From Tremella fuciformis (lineage: Eukaryota > Basidiomycota > Tremellomycetes > Tremellales > Tremellaceae): DNA of 64,000 bases. Below are positions 34,277 to 47,200 of this stretch, in pieces (position 1 is the first letter of the stretch; each line of letters begins with the position of its first letter). Under the pieces are notes generated by a model. That model searched no databases. It was not told the origin of the DNA and worked only from the letters and a program-made list of their open reading frames with translations. The stretch lies in contig CP136493.1 in the NCBI GenBank assembly GCA_032768795.1, positions 1,860,001-1,924,000 on the forward strand. Direction: 5' to 3'. The position numbers and the translations under genes are program-made.

Positions 34277-37255
34277 ATGTCCCGGCACACCCCAGCCCCA
34301 GAGCCCACGGGAGCTGGCCGAGCATGGAGGTCCAAGAGTCTGCCGGCTCTCGTGGTGTGCGTCCTCGCCATCCTGCTCGCCGGCATCGCGTTCCACGCCT
34401 TCCAGGTGGACCAGGCGACCTCGGGCGTGTGGGGCTGCGAGATGAGCTACATGTGGCCCTCGTACCGCCTGCTCGACTGGCCCGAGTCCCCATCGAGCAA
34501 GTATCGCGTATACCTCTACCGCGAGTCGGGCTGGGATGCAGATCAGGCAAGTGTTTAGCCGGCTCAGAAGGCTCTCTCGCCTGACGGACAGCCCTCAGGT
34601 CACCCGGTGCTGTTCCTGCCCGGGAACGCGGGGTCGTATCAGCAAGTGCGGTCCATCGCCTCGTCTGCGACGCGCCAAGTATGGGCTGAGCCCGGGACGC
34701 GGCGTAGCGACATGAAGACCAATGTACCGCTCGACGTGTTTGCCGGCGAGTCCTGCTCCAAGGTAGAGAGAGATCTTGCAGCTGACCATGTAGCCGACTT
34801 CAACGAGGACTTTTCGGCGCTGCACTCTCAGACCCTTCGGGCGCAAGCTGCTTTCGTCGCAAAGGCAGTGTATAGGGTGTTGGCAGAGTACGACCACCTC
34901 CCGCCTGACCGCCGTCCTCGCACCGTCACCCTGCTCGGGCACTCCATGGGCGGTATCGTCGCCCGACTGGCGAGCGACGAGCTGGACAGCGACTCCGTCG
35001 ATATGATCCTCACCATGTCCACCCCGCATTTGATGCCCCCGGCCACCATCGAGTACGACATGGACCTGATCTACTCTCAAATCAACTCTCGTCCCCTCTC
35101 GCCCGCTGCGCCCGGGCTTGTTTCCATCTGCGGCGGCGTGTCCGATACGCAGATCATCTCCGACTACTGCAGGGTGCCCACTTCGATCACAGAGGCCGGT
35201 GCTGGGTTCACGGTGTTCACTACTGGTATGCCGGGAGTATGGACGCCGGTGGAGCATCAGGCGATCGTATGGTGTCATCAGGTCCGCTGGCGAGTCGCTC
35301 GAGCGTTGCTTGGCATTGCATCACGGGAGTCACGAGACGGCAAGCTCGCCTATGCGTCCAGATGGCTTGACCCAGCCTCGGCGACTTCGCGTCCTGAAGG
35401 CGCAACAGATGCTCAAGTGACATGGCAGACGCTGCCGGTCAAAGGCTCTAGCACGACACTCATCCTCCGGCCCTCTCGATCGTCGTCGGAGCTTCGCGAC
35501 CCCGTATATCAGCTGGAAGGCTGCACTGGTGAGAGCGAGTGCACACAGCTGCAGTACGATGTTCAAGCGATTCCCTCTCCTGTCAACAGCTCGGCCCCAT
35601 TCCCTTTGAAAGGCGAAGGCGTACAGTCCTCAGATGTCGCTTTCGTGGTGACGGTCGAGCACGAGCAGTCTCTGTCAACGCTTCGTCTTTCCACTCTCGT
35701 TCCCATGTCCATTTCCACTGGCCAAACTTTGAGAATGAGCCTTGCTTCACATTCACTGCACAGTGAGTTATCTCACGGCTATCGCCGTGGCTGACATGGC
35801 AGACCTACCCTCGGATGCGTCAGCGATCTACGTCGATGTGGCGGGCCACAGACCGTCCGCACTCATGGCTCATAGAGTGGTAGCAAAGGTACATGAGTGC
35901 TCTGGTCAGTCTTCCGCTTTCTTGTCCTGCCGGCGCTGACAGGCAGGCTACCCGCCTATGATACGCGCGTGCGACGCAGCGCTCCGCGGTGGTCCCAACG
36001 AGTGCCGGTTCTTCCCAGTCACGTCAGACCAGCCTATCGTAATACATTCACATTCCTCGAATGCTCCGTTCCTCGCCTCGCCGACCAGTCCGCATCACTG
36101 GACCTTGGCAATCTACCAAAGTACCGACTGTCCCTTGACAGACCTATCAGTCCAGATTGATGTGCTTGCCACTATCGCCAAAATCGTTGTGCGTTACCGT
36201 GCTGCCGCTTTAGCCTGGACGACCGCGTGGACATTCCTGGTGTTATCATTCCATCTGTCATCCCGCACGCACAAGGGTGAGCATCTTTTGCCTATTCTTA
36301 CCCACGTGAGACTGGTTGCGATCCAAGCTGACAGAATCAGGATCACACGCTGACCTGTGGCAATCTCTTGGCGAACTTTGCGGGGTCGCTGCACCAAGAA
36401 TCACCATCGTGTTGACCATGGCAGTCCTCTTGCACTCGATCAGGTTTGTGCATGATGTCGCACCTGGCATCCTCCTCGGCAATAGCGGTTGGCGAGTCTT
36501 CTGGATAGTCCCCTTGCTCGTCGTCTTCACTCTGGGATCGACATGCTTGTCCTTCTTGCTGCTTCAGGCGGGGATCTTTGCCATATCGCGGGTCGTCATA
36601 GGCAAAGTGAGCGGGGTCGCGGGACAACAAAGGTTGGTCTCAGCGGTCGGGGCTCCAAGGCAGGGTGCTGATGGAGCAGTCGACCTTCTGGACGCTCGTG
36701 GCCCCTTCTGCTCGTGGGCTTTGCGATACTGTCGATGGCCCTCTTCCTACCGCGAGAGCTCTCCGTGGTGGCTCTGTTCCTGACGCAAGGTCTGATCACT
36801 ACTATGGTACCCGAACACGGAGTGAGACTATCTCTCGCTGCGAATGGACCTGCTACATGCTGAGTTCTAGGGCGATCGGACCGCCAATCTCATGGTGCTC
36901 TTACTGCTGGGCGTCACCTTGCCGTTCAATGCGCCTGCTCTCGTCGTGTGGGGCAGGAACGTATGGGCCGGTCATCCTTTTGCCTCTGACCACAATGTTT
37001 TCGCTCTGGTCCCAGCACTGGCCATGGTCGTGCCGATCCGATACAAGGAGCCTTCAGAGTGGAAACCTTGGTGAGCTCCCCGCCGTGCAGCTGTCGATGA
37101 TCTGTTTACGGGTGCGCAGGGCAATACGTCTATGCGTGCGACTGCTGCGACTATCTGCGGGTGTCATATTCATCTTTGGGGCGCGCTGGACGTGGGTGAT
37201 ACCGTTGCTCTGCCATGTCATCTTCTTATCGGTTGCATGCATGTTCTGTGCTTGA
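34277..37255 (+). CDS. BST1: GPI inositol-deacylase (Bst1/PGAP1)
   Basis: ER membrane lipase that removes the inositol acyl chain from GPI anchors before export. Start MSRHTPAPEPTG, then a membrane span SLPALVVCVLAILLAGIAFH. The PGAP1 domain follows: CEMSYMWPSYRLLDWP, VLFLPGNAGSYQQVRS, DFSALHSQTLRAQAAFVAKA and the catalytic serine in LLGHSMGGIVARLA. The C-terminal part (from about 36170) has several more spans, ending FGARWTWVIPLLCHVIFLSV. The other ATG (34272) is in the wrong frame. Many introns; a few junctions between 36600 and 36880 are not resolved. Confidence 0.93.
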
Positions 37256-37402
37256 ATGATCATGAATGAGAGCGATGACTTCGGACCGAGAACCGAGAAA
37301 TCCGGCAATGACATTAACCACAAATGTCACGTTGCTTCTCGTTCGCATCCCTACTCACGCCCATAGACACGAGATAGAGTGCTTCGTAGCTGCGCTAGGG
37401 AC

Positions 37403-39134
37403 ATGTTCGCCCGACTGGGCGCTGCTGCAGTCCATCGCCCCGCCCGACTGCTCTCTCGTCGACGCCCAATCTCCTCCTCGATCACACCCTACCGGTCAGT
37501 GGTCCATCATACCTGCTCGCGCTCTTCTAAACACCATAGGCGTCTCAACTCTTCTCTGGCCGCCCAAGCACAAGTACAAGACAGCACTCTGCCCCTCGCA
37601 CACGGCCTCACAGCCATAGACGAGCATCGCCCGGCTGTATCTGCCGTGGACAACCGGCTCCTCTTGACGCTGCCGGACGGGTCGTCCACATCCTTGTAAG
37701 CACCCCTGCCCCTCTTACCGGTGCATGTGCAGCCAGTGACGGCCAGCGATAATCAGTTCTTACGGGATCACTGCCGCTGTTCTACATGTTTTCACCCTCA
37801 GACGAAGCAGAGGCTCGTCACACTCTCAGATGTGAGCCCCTCATTCCCACTTTCCGCCCCCCCCCGGTAGAAGCTGACGGCCAGTCGTCGACCGGCACGA
37901 CACCCGCGTCGGTCGAAGTGCTCGATAACCATGTCCGGATCGTCTGGGCGGGCGACTCGCACGTGTCGACGTATCCCTGGTCGTTCCTCGCGCGAGCGGC
38001 GTACGATCCACCCTTACCATCCTCCAGCAGTCCGCCCAGAGAGTGAGCAGCACAGATGAGAGGAAGTCGTTCAAGGCTGACTGAGCACAGGCGGTCGCTG
38101 TGGAACGCCAAGATCGCCGTCAACCCCCCGACCGTGTCGTACGACGCGGTCGTTGCTACCAGTGCGTCAGACGCTGAAGAGGCCGAGAGGGGCGTGCTCC
38201 GGTGGTTGGAAAAGATTGTACATTCTCCTCTTGGTTACAGGTAGGGACGGGAGCTGAGGGCAGGACGAGTTCGGGTTCTGCTTCGTCGAGGGCGTCCCGC
38301 CCACGCCCGAAGCGACCGAGGCGCTCATCCGGCGCATAAGCCATATCCGCCAGACGCACTGTGAGCCTCCCCCTGTCGAGAGGTGTCTATGTGAGCGTCG
38401 GGGAGGCTGGCTGAGCCCAGACGGCGGCTTCTGGGACTTCACGTCCGACATGTCGCACGGCGACTTGGCATACAGCACGCACGCCCTGCCCGCGCACACC
38501 GACACGGCCTACTTCACCGACCCGGCGGGCCTGCAGGTATTCCACATGCTCGCGCACACGGGCGGCGAGGGCGGCACGAGCCTCCTCGTCGACGGTTTCT
38601 ACGCCGCCGACCTCCTGTCCGTCCTCCACCCCGAGGCATACGACACGCTCGCGCGCCTGCGGCTGCCGCACCACGCGTCCGGCACCCCCGGCACGGTGCT
38701 GCGGCCGATTTTGGGCCAGCCGGTCCTCAGCCTCGATGCGGCCGGCGCGCTCGTGCAGCTGCGCTGGAACAACGAGGATAGGGGCGTCGTTGGCACCGGC
38801 GGCGCGGGCGGGTGGACGGCCGACGACGTGCGGGCGTGGTATGATGCTGCGAGGAAATTTGGGCGGTTGTTGCAGAGCGAGGACGCCGAGTACTGGGTGC
38901 AGCTCGCCCCTGGTACAGTGGTCGGTGTGTCCTCTTTCCCCCTGCCACTGGGTATCCAGCTGACCCGCAGTGATCGACAACTGGCGCGTCATGCATGGGC
39001 GATCGGCATTCACGGGTAAACGCAGGATGTGCGGGGCATACGTTGGGGCGGACGATTGGGGCTCGCGCTTGACGGCACTGAGGAAACGCTTCACCACAAG
39101 ACCCGTGGATGAGATCTGGGACGTGGGCTGGTAG
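37403..39134 (+). CDS. Trimethyllysine dioxygenase, mitochondrial (carnitine synthesis)
   Basis: Fe(II)/2-oxoglutarate dioxygenase that starts carnitine biosynthesis by 3-hydroxylating trimethyllysine. The Arg/Ser-rich N terminus MFARLGAAAVHRPARLLSRR looks like a mitochondrial presequence. The N-terminal zinc-binding region FLRDHCRCSTCFHPQTKQR appears after splicing to acceptor GACGGCCAG. Catalytic residues are in ALPAHTDTAYFTDPAGLQ (HxD) and VIDNWRVMHGRSAFTG (distal His). The C terminus MCGAYVGADDWGSRLTALRK is closer to trimethyllysine dioxygenase than to gamma-butyrobetaine dioxygenase, the alternative. Confidence 0.92.
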
Positions 39135-39240
39135 ATCCAGATCCTGTGCATGCGTCTAGTGTCTATGTGCCCATCGCTGCCCATATATGTACACGCAATA
39201 AATGATGATAATGATGCTGAGAATGAAAATGTCCCAATGT

Positions 39241-41221
39241 TCAAGATGCTGTTGCGACGCCAATGCTTGGCGGGGAGAGGAGGCGCGGGATCGTCGCTGT
39301 TTCCTCGCCGATGGTGAGCGGTCTGGATGAGGGCGGCGGGAGATGGAAGTCCGAGTCGTGTCGATCGACAGAGAGGCGTCTCTGACGAGGCAGGGGCGCC
39401 ATGAGGATAGGGGCGGGAGGGGAGGATGTGGTAGACGCCGGCGGCGATGGATAGGGCGCTTCGTTGAGTTCGTTGATTCCCGGCGGCGGCGGCTTGCTCG
39501 GCACGGATACGGGTACGGCTGCCGGGGGCAGCTGGAATGTCGTGGGCCGCACGGCCGACGACTTTGACATGTTTTGGAAATTGGTCGGATAGATTGGCCG
39601 AGGGGAGCTGTGTATCTCCTTGGTGAACCCGTGATCCAATCTCCCTTCGAGGATACGCTGATCCGTCTTGCTGATGGGTAGCATACCGTCCCGAACAGCC
39701 TCGACCTGTCTGAATTTCTTCTCTCCCTTCTCCACATCCCGCTTCGCGTTGTTGTACATCCACAGCCCGACGCCGGTCAGGCCGATGCCCACCGCCTGGA
39801 CGGGATGGACAGCCTGCTTGAACCAAACGATTGCGAGGCAAATGACGGCAATACGTTTGACGAGCGAGGCAATCGAGTATGTCACCGGCGAGGTCGAGGA
39901 CAGGATGGCGAATGCCAGTAGGTTCTGCGCAAAGTGTACAGTTCCATTGAGGAAGAAGTAGAACGGCACTGATGGACCGGTGGTGGCAGAGGCGACGGGA
40001 TGCAGCCAGCCATCGAGGATCCGCCACGCGTCCGAGTATAGCCAAAGCGGGATCATGAGCAGGAATGCGGTGCCGCTGGAAAAGTATAACAAATTGATCT
40101 TGTCGAGTCTCGGCGGGCCACCGGCGCCGACTGTCGAGTCCGCGTTGGTCGGCATGATCTTTTTAAAGAAGATGTTTTGAGAGACGAACACCAGCGTGGA
40201 GCCGAATGCACAGAACAGCCCAAAGAAATTCGACACAGTCATGTCGAAGGAGCAGGCCAACATGACACCCAATGTGAGGGGCAGTAGTGACAGGTAAGTC
40301 GCGAAAGAGTACGACACGCCAAAAAGCATTACGTAGGCAAGCACCGTGAATAATGGCGACAGCGCCTGACGGTCAGCTTGACCCAAACACCACAGCTGAG
40401 CCCACCTTGATGGTGTGAACAGTGCTGACTGGCACCCGGCTGATAGCCAGCGAGCCAAAGATATGGCCGACAACTTGGAAGATTGCCATAGGCAGCGTGC
40501 CCCTGAGGATCGCTCTCGACGGGGATCGGAGCCGCGCTGTCCATCCAAGCTCTGGCCGGCTGCACAGGATGCAGTAAGCTGCAACATAGAAGAACTGAAC
40601 GATTGTCAAGGTGACAGGATAGCGGAAATTATTCAAAATGACCTTGCCGGTATTTGAGGACAGTGCCGAGCACGAGTACCACAGTCCGCAAAGCGACACG
40701 AATCGGATGGTCGACGCTCCGGGCAGGGTGAGGGTAGGTAGGGCAAAGGGGCTAGGTGTGGGGGTCCGACTTGGCGTAGGGGACAGGGAGCGGTAATAGG
40801 GCGACGGGGCATCGCTGAGATAGGTCGGAGCGTGTAGGGCGGGGTCCGCAGACCCGTTCATCCTCTCGTACAGGCCATTCGAGGACGAGAGGTATTCATT
40901 GCTGTCCTTTTTGGAGAGCATGTGCCCATTCCCGTTCCCGTTCCACAGCGTTCCGGCGATTGTTTGCGGCTGATGCAGGCGGGCATTGGAAGGACCGGTA
41001 TACACAGCATGGTCGTACGGACCAGAAGCAGCATGGCCTGCGACGCTTCCGGATTCGGCGGAGACGACGCCATTCCACGCGTGCTGCTGGAGGTGGGTCT
41101 GCCCGCTGGGGAGGTACTGCTGGGGAAAGGTTCGCAGAGGCGACCGCAGCTCGGGAGACGTGAGGTCCGCGGACGACGAGGTGTGGGGGAAGGGAGCGCG
41201 CTGTCGCGAGTCGCTCATCAT
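39241..41221 (-). CDS. SLY41: Sly41-like triose-phosphate-translocator family transporter
   Basis: DMT-superfamily membrane protein of the TPT branch; the yeast homologue Sly41 acts at the ER/Golgi. The first 145 or so residues are Ser/Pro/His-rich and disordered. The transporter core begins RFVSLCGLWYSCSALSSNTGK and continues NFRYPVTLTIVQFFYVAAY, SRVPVSTVHTIKALSPLF, FGSTLVFVSQNIFFKKI, LNGTVHFAQNLLAFAILS and SIASLVKRIAVICLAI. One intron (about 40388-40430) splits VHTIK from ALSPLF. The start is the double ATG at 41221/41218. The tail of about 140 residues is proline-rich and probably cytosolic. Confidence 0.9.
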
Positions 41222-41881
41222 GGCGGCTGATTGCTGGGACGGGAAGTGGGGCTTTGGCTGTGACGGTGAGCGAGTGCGGGGCGCAGGCGAGGCCGGAATC
41301 CCGAGGCAGGGGCGGACGAGCGAGACCGAGGTCCCTTCGAATGCACGAGGGTAGTGACCAGTGATCACTCCTGCCGGGAATGGCGAGAATGGGTGATGTA
41401 ATTTCGGCAAACAAGCGGGATGAAGGGAGGATGGGCCACTAACCTTTCACCGGTTCATTGTCGGACTCGAGATGCGCAGCCGAGCCAGAGCGTAGCAGAT
41501 GACTGACTCGCAATCACACCAAGAGCGTGGCTTTCGTGGAGTGGGAGCGAAGCCAAGTGTCGAATGAAGAAGAGCAAACGGATAGAGAAGAAAGACGTGA
41601 AGAAGAAGCAGAGAGAGGGAAGAAGTGTGAACCAGGGACGTGACACGGGGAGCCACAGTTTTCTAATCTCAGGGCAATCAGGTTACTAATCCCACTAATA
41701 TCCCGGACAACACGGGCCAACTTATTTGTATTTGGGCCCAACCTTATATTTTCAAGACGATGGATGGGCATGTGACGTGACAGGCTAGCCGAGCGGTACG
41801 ACTGACTTGTGCATACCGTCGCAGCGAGAAAGCTCACATGATGCTCCGCCTTATGTAAATCAGCACGAAAGACACAATCCC
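41222..41881. other. Intergenic between SLY41-like and CSN6
   Basis: A 660-bp gap between two leftward genes. It includes purine-rich sequence at about 41555-41625 (pyrimidine-rich on the transcribed leader strand), consistent with promoter and leader of the transporter gene. Open stretches here carry no recognisable domain. Confidence 0.4.
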
Positions 41882-43255
41882 TCAGCCACGGCGGCGACGG
41901 CCAAAGTCGTTGTTGGATCGTTGCCACGCCAGGCTCGCTCCAAACTCGTCAATTGAACTCGGGAAATTGGTGAAGACGGTATTGTGCTTGTCGGCATACT
42001 GGACAGATCAGCTTCGGCCCCCTCTACACAGCAAGATGCTAGCTGACTCCGCTGAGAGCGTCCACTTGCCGTGTCAACTCTGTCAAGACGCTAGTCAACT
42101 GCACATCCTCCTGTTCCTGCGGCATCAACGTCTGCGCTGCGAGTGTTTATGAGGGCATACCGCTTGCAGCTCGGCGCGAAAGTCGGGCGCATCGGCCGCG
42201 GGCAGAGAAGCAACGAGAGCAGCTATCTGTCTCAGAATCTGATGGTCGGGAGGCGCAGTACCTATCATCAGCGCTGTCCAGTTGGAGAGGTACCCCATAT
42301 GCTGCTCACCGTCCACCACCGCAGCGACATATCGCAGAAGGACGTTGATCTTGTCGTACAGCATCTTGATCGCATTCCGCTGGGTGATAAGATGCCCCAC
42401 GACTTGTGCTGTCAGTTGCGGCATACTCGGCAGCCATGTCCAACTTACCGAGGCTCTCGTCAGAATTGCCGCGCGTGGCTCCATCCACTGCTATCCGTTC
42501 CGCCTCGCCGGTCTCGACGTTATAAGGAAGCTGCACAAAGAACGCCTGGCCGCTCGTATCTTCGACCAGCGACGACTCGTACGTCTGGATCGGGAGGTTC
42601 TGTGAGCCCGAGGGGATGTCCGGCTGAAAGAGGAGGAACACGCAGGTATCGACGAGGGCGGAGATCTGGGGCGTCAGCTCGTCGCTTGCTAGATGATTAG
42701 CTGGCTAGCCTGTCGGTGCAGGTCCGAGTCGTCGGTCGTCGGCTCTTGCCCTACGGTGTACCACCCCACCACGTCCAGAGTCGGAAAGACTTGCTTGACT
42801 GCGCGGTCAGCCGAGACGTACTTAGCAGTATCAGCGTCAGGGCCCACACTGGTCTCGCCTCGTATCCAGGAATTCGTTGCTGAGTGCGTATTGCCCCTGG
42901 GCGCCATCGAGATCTTGAGCCGTGTAGACAAGTTCGAACGAGTTGGTGATGGATACTTCTCGGCCGGTCTGCGTGCCGAGCAGTGCACCGAGGACTGCCT
43001 CGTCAGCCAACACCCTTGCGCAAACAAGGGAAGGTGTTGAGCGCACCCTTCTGCGAAGAGCCAGAGGAGAGGCGGGCTCGGGTGTGGTGTTCAGAAATGT
43101 TGAGAATAGGAAGGGGATGCCTGGTAGGGAGTCAAGCCTCGCATGGGTCCAAAGGGGGGATCGTACAGGTTGATGAGGAGGCCTGAGCTGGTCTCGACGG
43201 GGCCGGCGCGGGACGAGGAGGCGCCGGCACCGCTGGAGTCTGGTGCGAGTTCCAT
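41882..43255 (-). CDS. CSN6: COP9 signalosome subunit 6 (MPN- domain)
   Basis: Non-catalytic MPN subunit of the COP9 signalosome, which removes NEDD8 from cullins. Start MELAPDSSGAGASSSRAG. Conserved pieces joined by splicing: PILNISEHHTRARL, VLGALLGTQTGREVSITNSF, FPTLDVVGWYTVG, ISALVDTCVFLLFQPDIPSG, AQVVGHLITQRNAIKMLYDK, ILRQIAALVASLPA, LTSVLTELTRQVDALSG, and a final exon YADKHNTVFTNF ending FGRRRRG. The MPN domain lacks the JAMM zinc ligands, as expected for CSN6. One intron (after LHRQ, about 42664-42708) begins GC (CAG|GCTAGC). The last exons extend well beyond any single open stretch; the stop is at 41882-41884. Confidence 0.92.
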
Positions 43256-43417
43256 GCTATCTGTCGGGTCAACGCCGCTCTACGCGTGCTTGTATTGTGG
43301 TGCAGAGCTTGTCAAAAGGCAGATCGAAGCCAATGTAAAGTAGGTGGTGGGTGGCCAACTCGGGTGGAGGTCGACCAATTCCCTTCTGCGTTGTCGTCCG
43401 CCTTGTCACTTGTCAAG
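43256..43417. promoter_or_regulatory. Divergent promoter CSN6 / ACBP-ankyrin
   Basis: Only 162 bp separate the two divergent start codons, so both genes must share this control region. No motif stands out. Confidence 0.5.
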
Positions 43418-44236
43418 ATGGACGACGAGGCCGAGCAAGAGCAAGACGACTTCACACGGGCAGCCGACTGGCTCTCCTCCAACCCAGAAGCAGCCAAACT
43501 ACCGAACGAAGTCAAACTAGAGGTCCGCCCTCTCCACTCCGGACCTCATGTCACTCTAATGGCCAGATATACGGCCTGTACAAATACGCCCTCACGGGCG
43601 CGGGACCGCGAGTCCCGTCGTTGCTCCATATGTTTCCCGAGAGCTGAGGGCAGAGCCGACGCGCGCCCGAGTTTCTTCTACCCGGCGCAGAGGGCAAAAT
43701 GGGACGCATGGGCAGCGCAGGCCAAGGCGCACCCCACGCCCGCTGGTGCGCGCGAGCGATACGTCCAGCTCGCCAAGGAGATTGGCTGGGCGGGCGAGAA
43801 GGCCCGTGGGCCTGGCTGGCGGTCGGTCAGCATCATGGCCCCTGGCCAGCAGGAACAGGCGGGAGAGGGGGAAGAGGCGCTGAGCCCGATACATGAGGCT
43901 ACGCTGGACGATGATTTGCCCCAGGTGCGCGAGCTGTTGAAGCGCCGGCCGGAGTGCGTCAATGAGCGGGGCCAGTACGTACGTCGTCTCTTTGCCACAG
44001 AGGCTGAGGTGCTGTGCTGATGCGCAGGGCTACACGCCTCTGCACCTGGCGGCAGACCGGGGTCACGTGGCGCTTGCCAAGCTGTTATTGGAAAACGGCG
44101 CGGACCGACAAGCAAAGGTAAATCCCATGATACAGGGGCCGCGACTGAGCAGCAGGACGAAGACGATCAGACGCCATTACAGCTGGCCATCATATCGGGC
44201 CAAGATGACATTGTGAAAATGCTGGATATCTCATGA
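43418..44236 (+). CDS. Acyl-CoA-binding protein with ankyrin repeats (ACBD6-like)
   Basis: An N-terminal acyl-CoA-binding domain: DFTRAADWLSSN, KLPNEVKLEIYGLYKYALTG, then FFYPAQRAKWDAWAAQAK and YVQLAKEIGW. These carry the Tyr and Lys residues that grip the CoA. Two ankyrin repeats follow: GYTPLHLAADRGHVALAKLL and DDQTPLQLAIISGQDDIVKM. This domain order is that of ACBD6, which binds long-chain acyl-CoA. About 210 aa in several exons. Its stop (44234-44236) overlaps the stop of VPS8 on the other strand inside a TCATGA palindrome. Confidence 0.9.
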
Positions 44237-47200
44237 GGGTATGCTATCACCACTACAGCCCGCGTGCAGCGCCTCGGACCCGTTGAACACGATATGCTCG
44301 TTGGCTATGCCCCGTCCACAGCGCTGGCAGACGCCGTCCACGGGCCGTCGCCCTTGCTGTCTTCGCCGTGTCAACTCGTCTACCTGGAGGAAGAGGTCGC
44401 TCTGCATCAGTCGGGTAGTCATGAGGAGCATCTCCCCCTCTGCCTTGTGCGAAGCCAGCATGCCGCCAAGGATGGAGCGGAATTCCGAGTAGGATCGCTT
44501 GGAAGAGGGTGTAGCATCCACCAGGCGCTTGAAGAGCCGGGGGAAGGATACCGCGGGCGCGTGAGACGAGACCAGTGATGACAGGGTCTCCTGAACCAGC
44601 TGCCTCACCGACTCGAGCGCGACGTTGTTTGACCCGTCGCTCGTGGGGAACAAGGCGCTGATCGAGTGGACGAGGTCGACAAGCTGATGCAGCATGCCGA
44701 ACCACATGTCCTCCACTTCTTCAGTCGCGAAGCGCTCTTGACAAATGCGTGTACCCATGCGGCAGATCGAGGTGATGGTCTGCAGGACGATGTGGAGGGA
44801 TCCCTCATCGTCGTCTATAGCCGCCTGGCCCAGAGTCACCGCCTCGTCGCGAATGACGGTCTCGACCACCTGCAACGCGTGCTTTGGCCTGTCCGCCCGG
44901 TCTAGCGCCCAGACTCTGCCCTCTGAGAAGCCGGCGGCTTCAAAGTCTGCCTCGAGCTGATCCAGATCAAACGCCTTGGCTCCCTGCTGGTCGAGGTAGC
45001 CTATCACTGACGCCGTCTGGTGCGTAGCGAGCAGTCGGACGTATTCGTGACGCAAGGCGGTATCCATCTTGTCCAGACTGGACAGATACGACAAGCGTTT
45101 GAGCGGCGGCAGTTGCTTCATCGCGACGGCATGAAGGGCGGGCGTTCGTTGGAGGAGCTCGGCCGTCGATGCGATGCTGGATTCCAACAGCCGAGGGATC
45201 ACTTTTGCTACTGCGCTCGGGTTTCGCGCCACCAGACCTTTCAATTCTTCAAAAGATTGCGTTGTGGGCTCCTTGCCGAGCGTTGCGATCAGCGGACCCC
45301 ACTTCTGTTCCTTTCGGTAAATTGACGCCAGTATCCTGGTGAATCCTGCCTCTTCGTACAAGCTCAACATGGCGTCCCCGTCATGCGGAGTGAACGCTGA
45401 CAATAGAAATTCGGCGGCGAGTTGACGATCTTCGCGCGACTCCGAGTCGGGATCATTGCACAGTGAGATCAGAATCCGATGTAGAGTCGAGGGTGGTAGG
45501 AGGAGGAACTGCGGGTACTTTGGCAGGTTGCGAGCCACAAAGATGTGCAGCAAAGTGATCTCGGACGCGTCAAACTCCATATGCGACATGACATCAAGCA
45601 TTTGGTTGACCAGCGTCTGCCGAGTGATCGAGGTCGAGTCGTCCAGGAAAGGGTCTTCGAACGCGATGTCAAGCGTATGTAAGAACGCCTCGGTGTCGAT
45701 GTGGAGAAGGTGGAGCAGATTGGCGGCTATCCACTCGTATGCGGAGATACGGGCTGCCACGGCCTCGCCCTGTGGGATGGCTTCTCCACTAGGATAAGAT
45801 GCGCCGCACAGGGTGAACTCGATGAATGGGAAAAGCTTGGACGGCTCGAGCTTCTTCATCGGCGTCACGTAGTCGCGCAGAGCCCTCGTATATACGTAGA
45901 CGAGAGCGTCCCACAGTTGATGCTCTTCGCATATGGAAATCGCCTGGTTGATGTCTAGACACATCGGTTCGACATGCCAGATGACCGCTTCGGCCAGAGA
46001 CCATTCCGACGCGTCCGCGTGCAGCTCGATCAGAGCCTTGACTACCTCGGGCGGCAATTGAGGTATCCGATCTTCGAAGATGAAAGGCTCCAAACGGCGC
46101 AGGAAGATCCCTTGAATGCCCGCGGCGGCGTAGTGCTCGTAGGCCGCATCGAACAGTAAATCTGTGTCGTCGATGGCCAGACAGGCATCGATGCAGGCGG
46201 ATGCCAGACTCTCAAATAGCAACGTCAAGTCTACCCCCCGTCCATCCGCACTGAAGTGCGTGTCGTCTCGCATTCTCTCCTCGGAGAAGGCCCAAGCGAG
46301 CGAGGAGCGGATCAACTCCCGGATCTTGGTCGCAATGACCGGTCGAGCCAATTGGACGTCATTCGGCAGACCGATGCGATTGCCTGGAGCCCTCGACTCG
46401 AAGTATTCGATCGCGAGATGTATGGATCCCAAGAAGTCCCCTTGGTGGACGCGTGCGAGAATCCTGTCATTCCACTGTTGTAGAGTGCCAACCAAAACCG
46501 AAGATGCGGTCTTTCATCAGTAGTTTTCCAGGTTCGATCAAGTCAAAGAGCCTCACCAGCATGAAGAGCTTCCCCCGGTAGACATCCAGACTGCTTCCGA
46601 TGATTGGACCTCGCAGAGAAGGATACGAGACTAATCGATAATCGAAGTGAGTCGTTTCTAGTAAGGTCATAGTTCGCACATCGAGCAGATTCAATGTCGA
46701 TGTTGTCACTAGGAGATGATTGGCGTCAAACCAGAGGAGACTCTGGATCTCTTCCGGCGCATTCCAACGCTGTCCGTCGATGAAGGATGGGTTCTCGCCG
46801 CTTTTGACTCGCAGAAAATGGAGGCTAGTGCCCCAGCTATAAGCAAGCACGGGATCAGACGCCGGCTCGAGCTCTCCAGCCTTGAGCCAAACAGCACACC
46901 CATTGCCTTCGACGTCTCGCATCCGCCGAAACCAGGTCTTTGCACTTGGTTTCATACCGACAACAATGAGCTTTGACGGTGTCATCAAGGCACATAAATC
47001 GAAGGTGTCGGAAGAGTGACCACCGGGACTCAGAGGGCGGACGGCGAAGAGAGTGGAAGGTCGTCGCGCTTCGTAAGTGCCAAGCATGCGGACCACGTCG
47101 TTGGAGTCGACTCCCATGACTCTGCCCAAGGACCACCAAAAAGCCCTACCGTGCTCGTCTCCGGACACTATCGACGTATGCCGGACCCCAACGAAGCCTA

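Noticed and set aside
37403..39134. Gamma-butyrobetaine dioxygenase.
   Set aside because: The C-terminal GKRRMCGAYVGADDW block and the mitochondrial presequence fit trimethyllysine dioxygenase better.
46467..46495. A programmed frameshift or gene break in VPS8.
   Set aside because: A normal 46-bp intron explains the two frames and restores a conserved motif.
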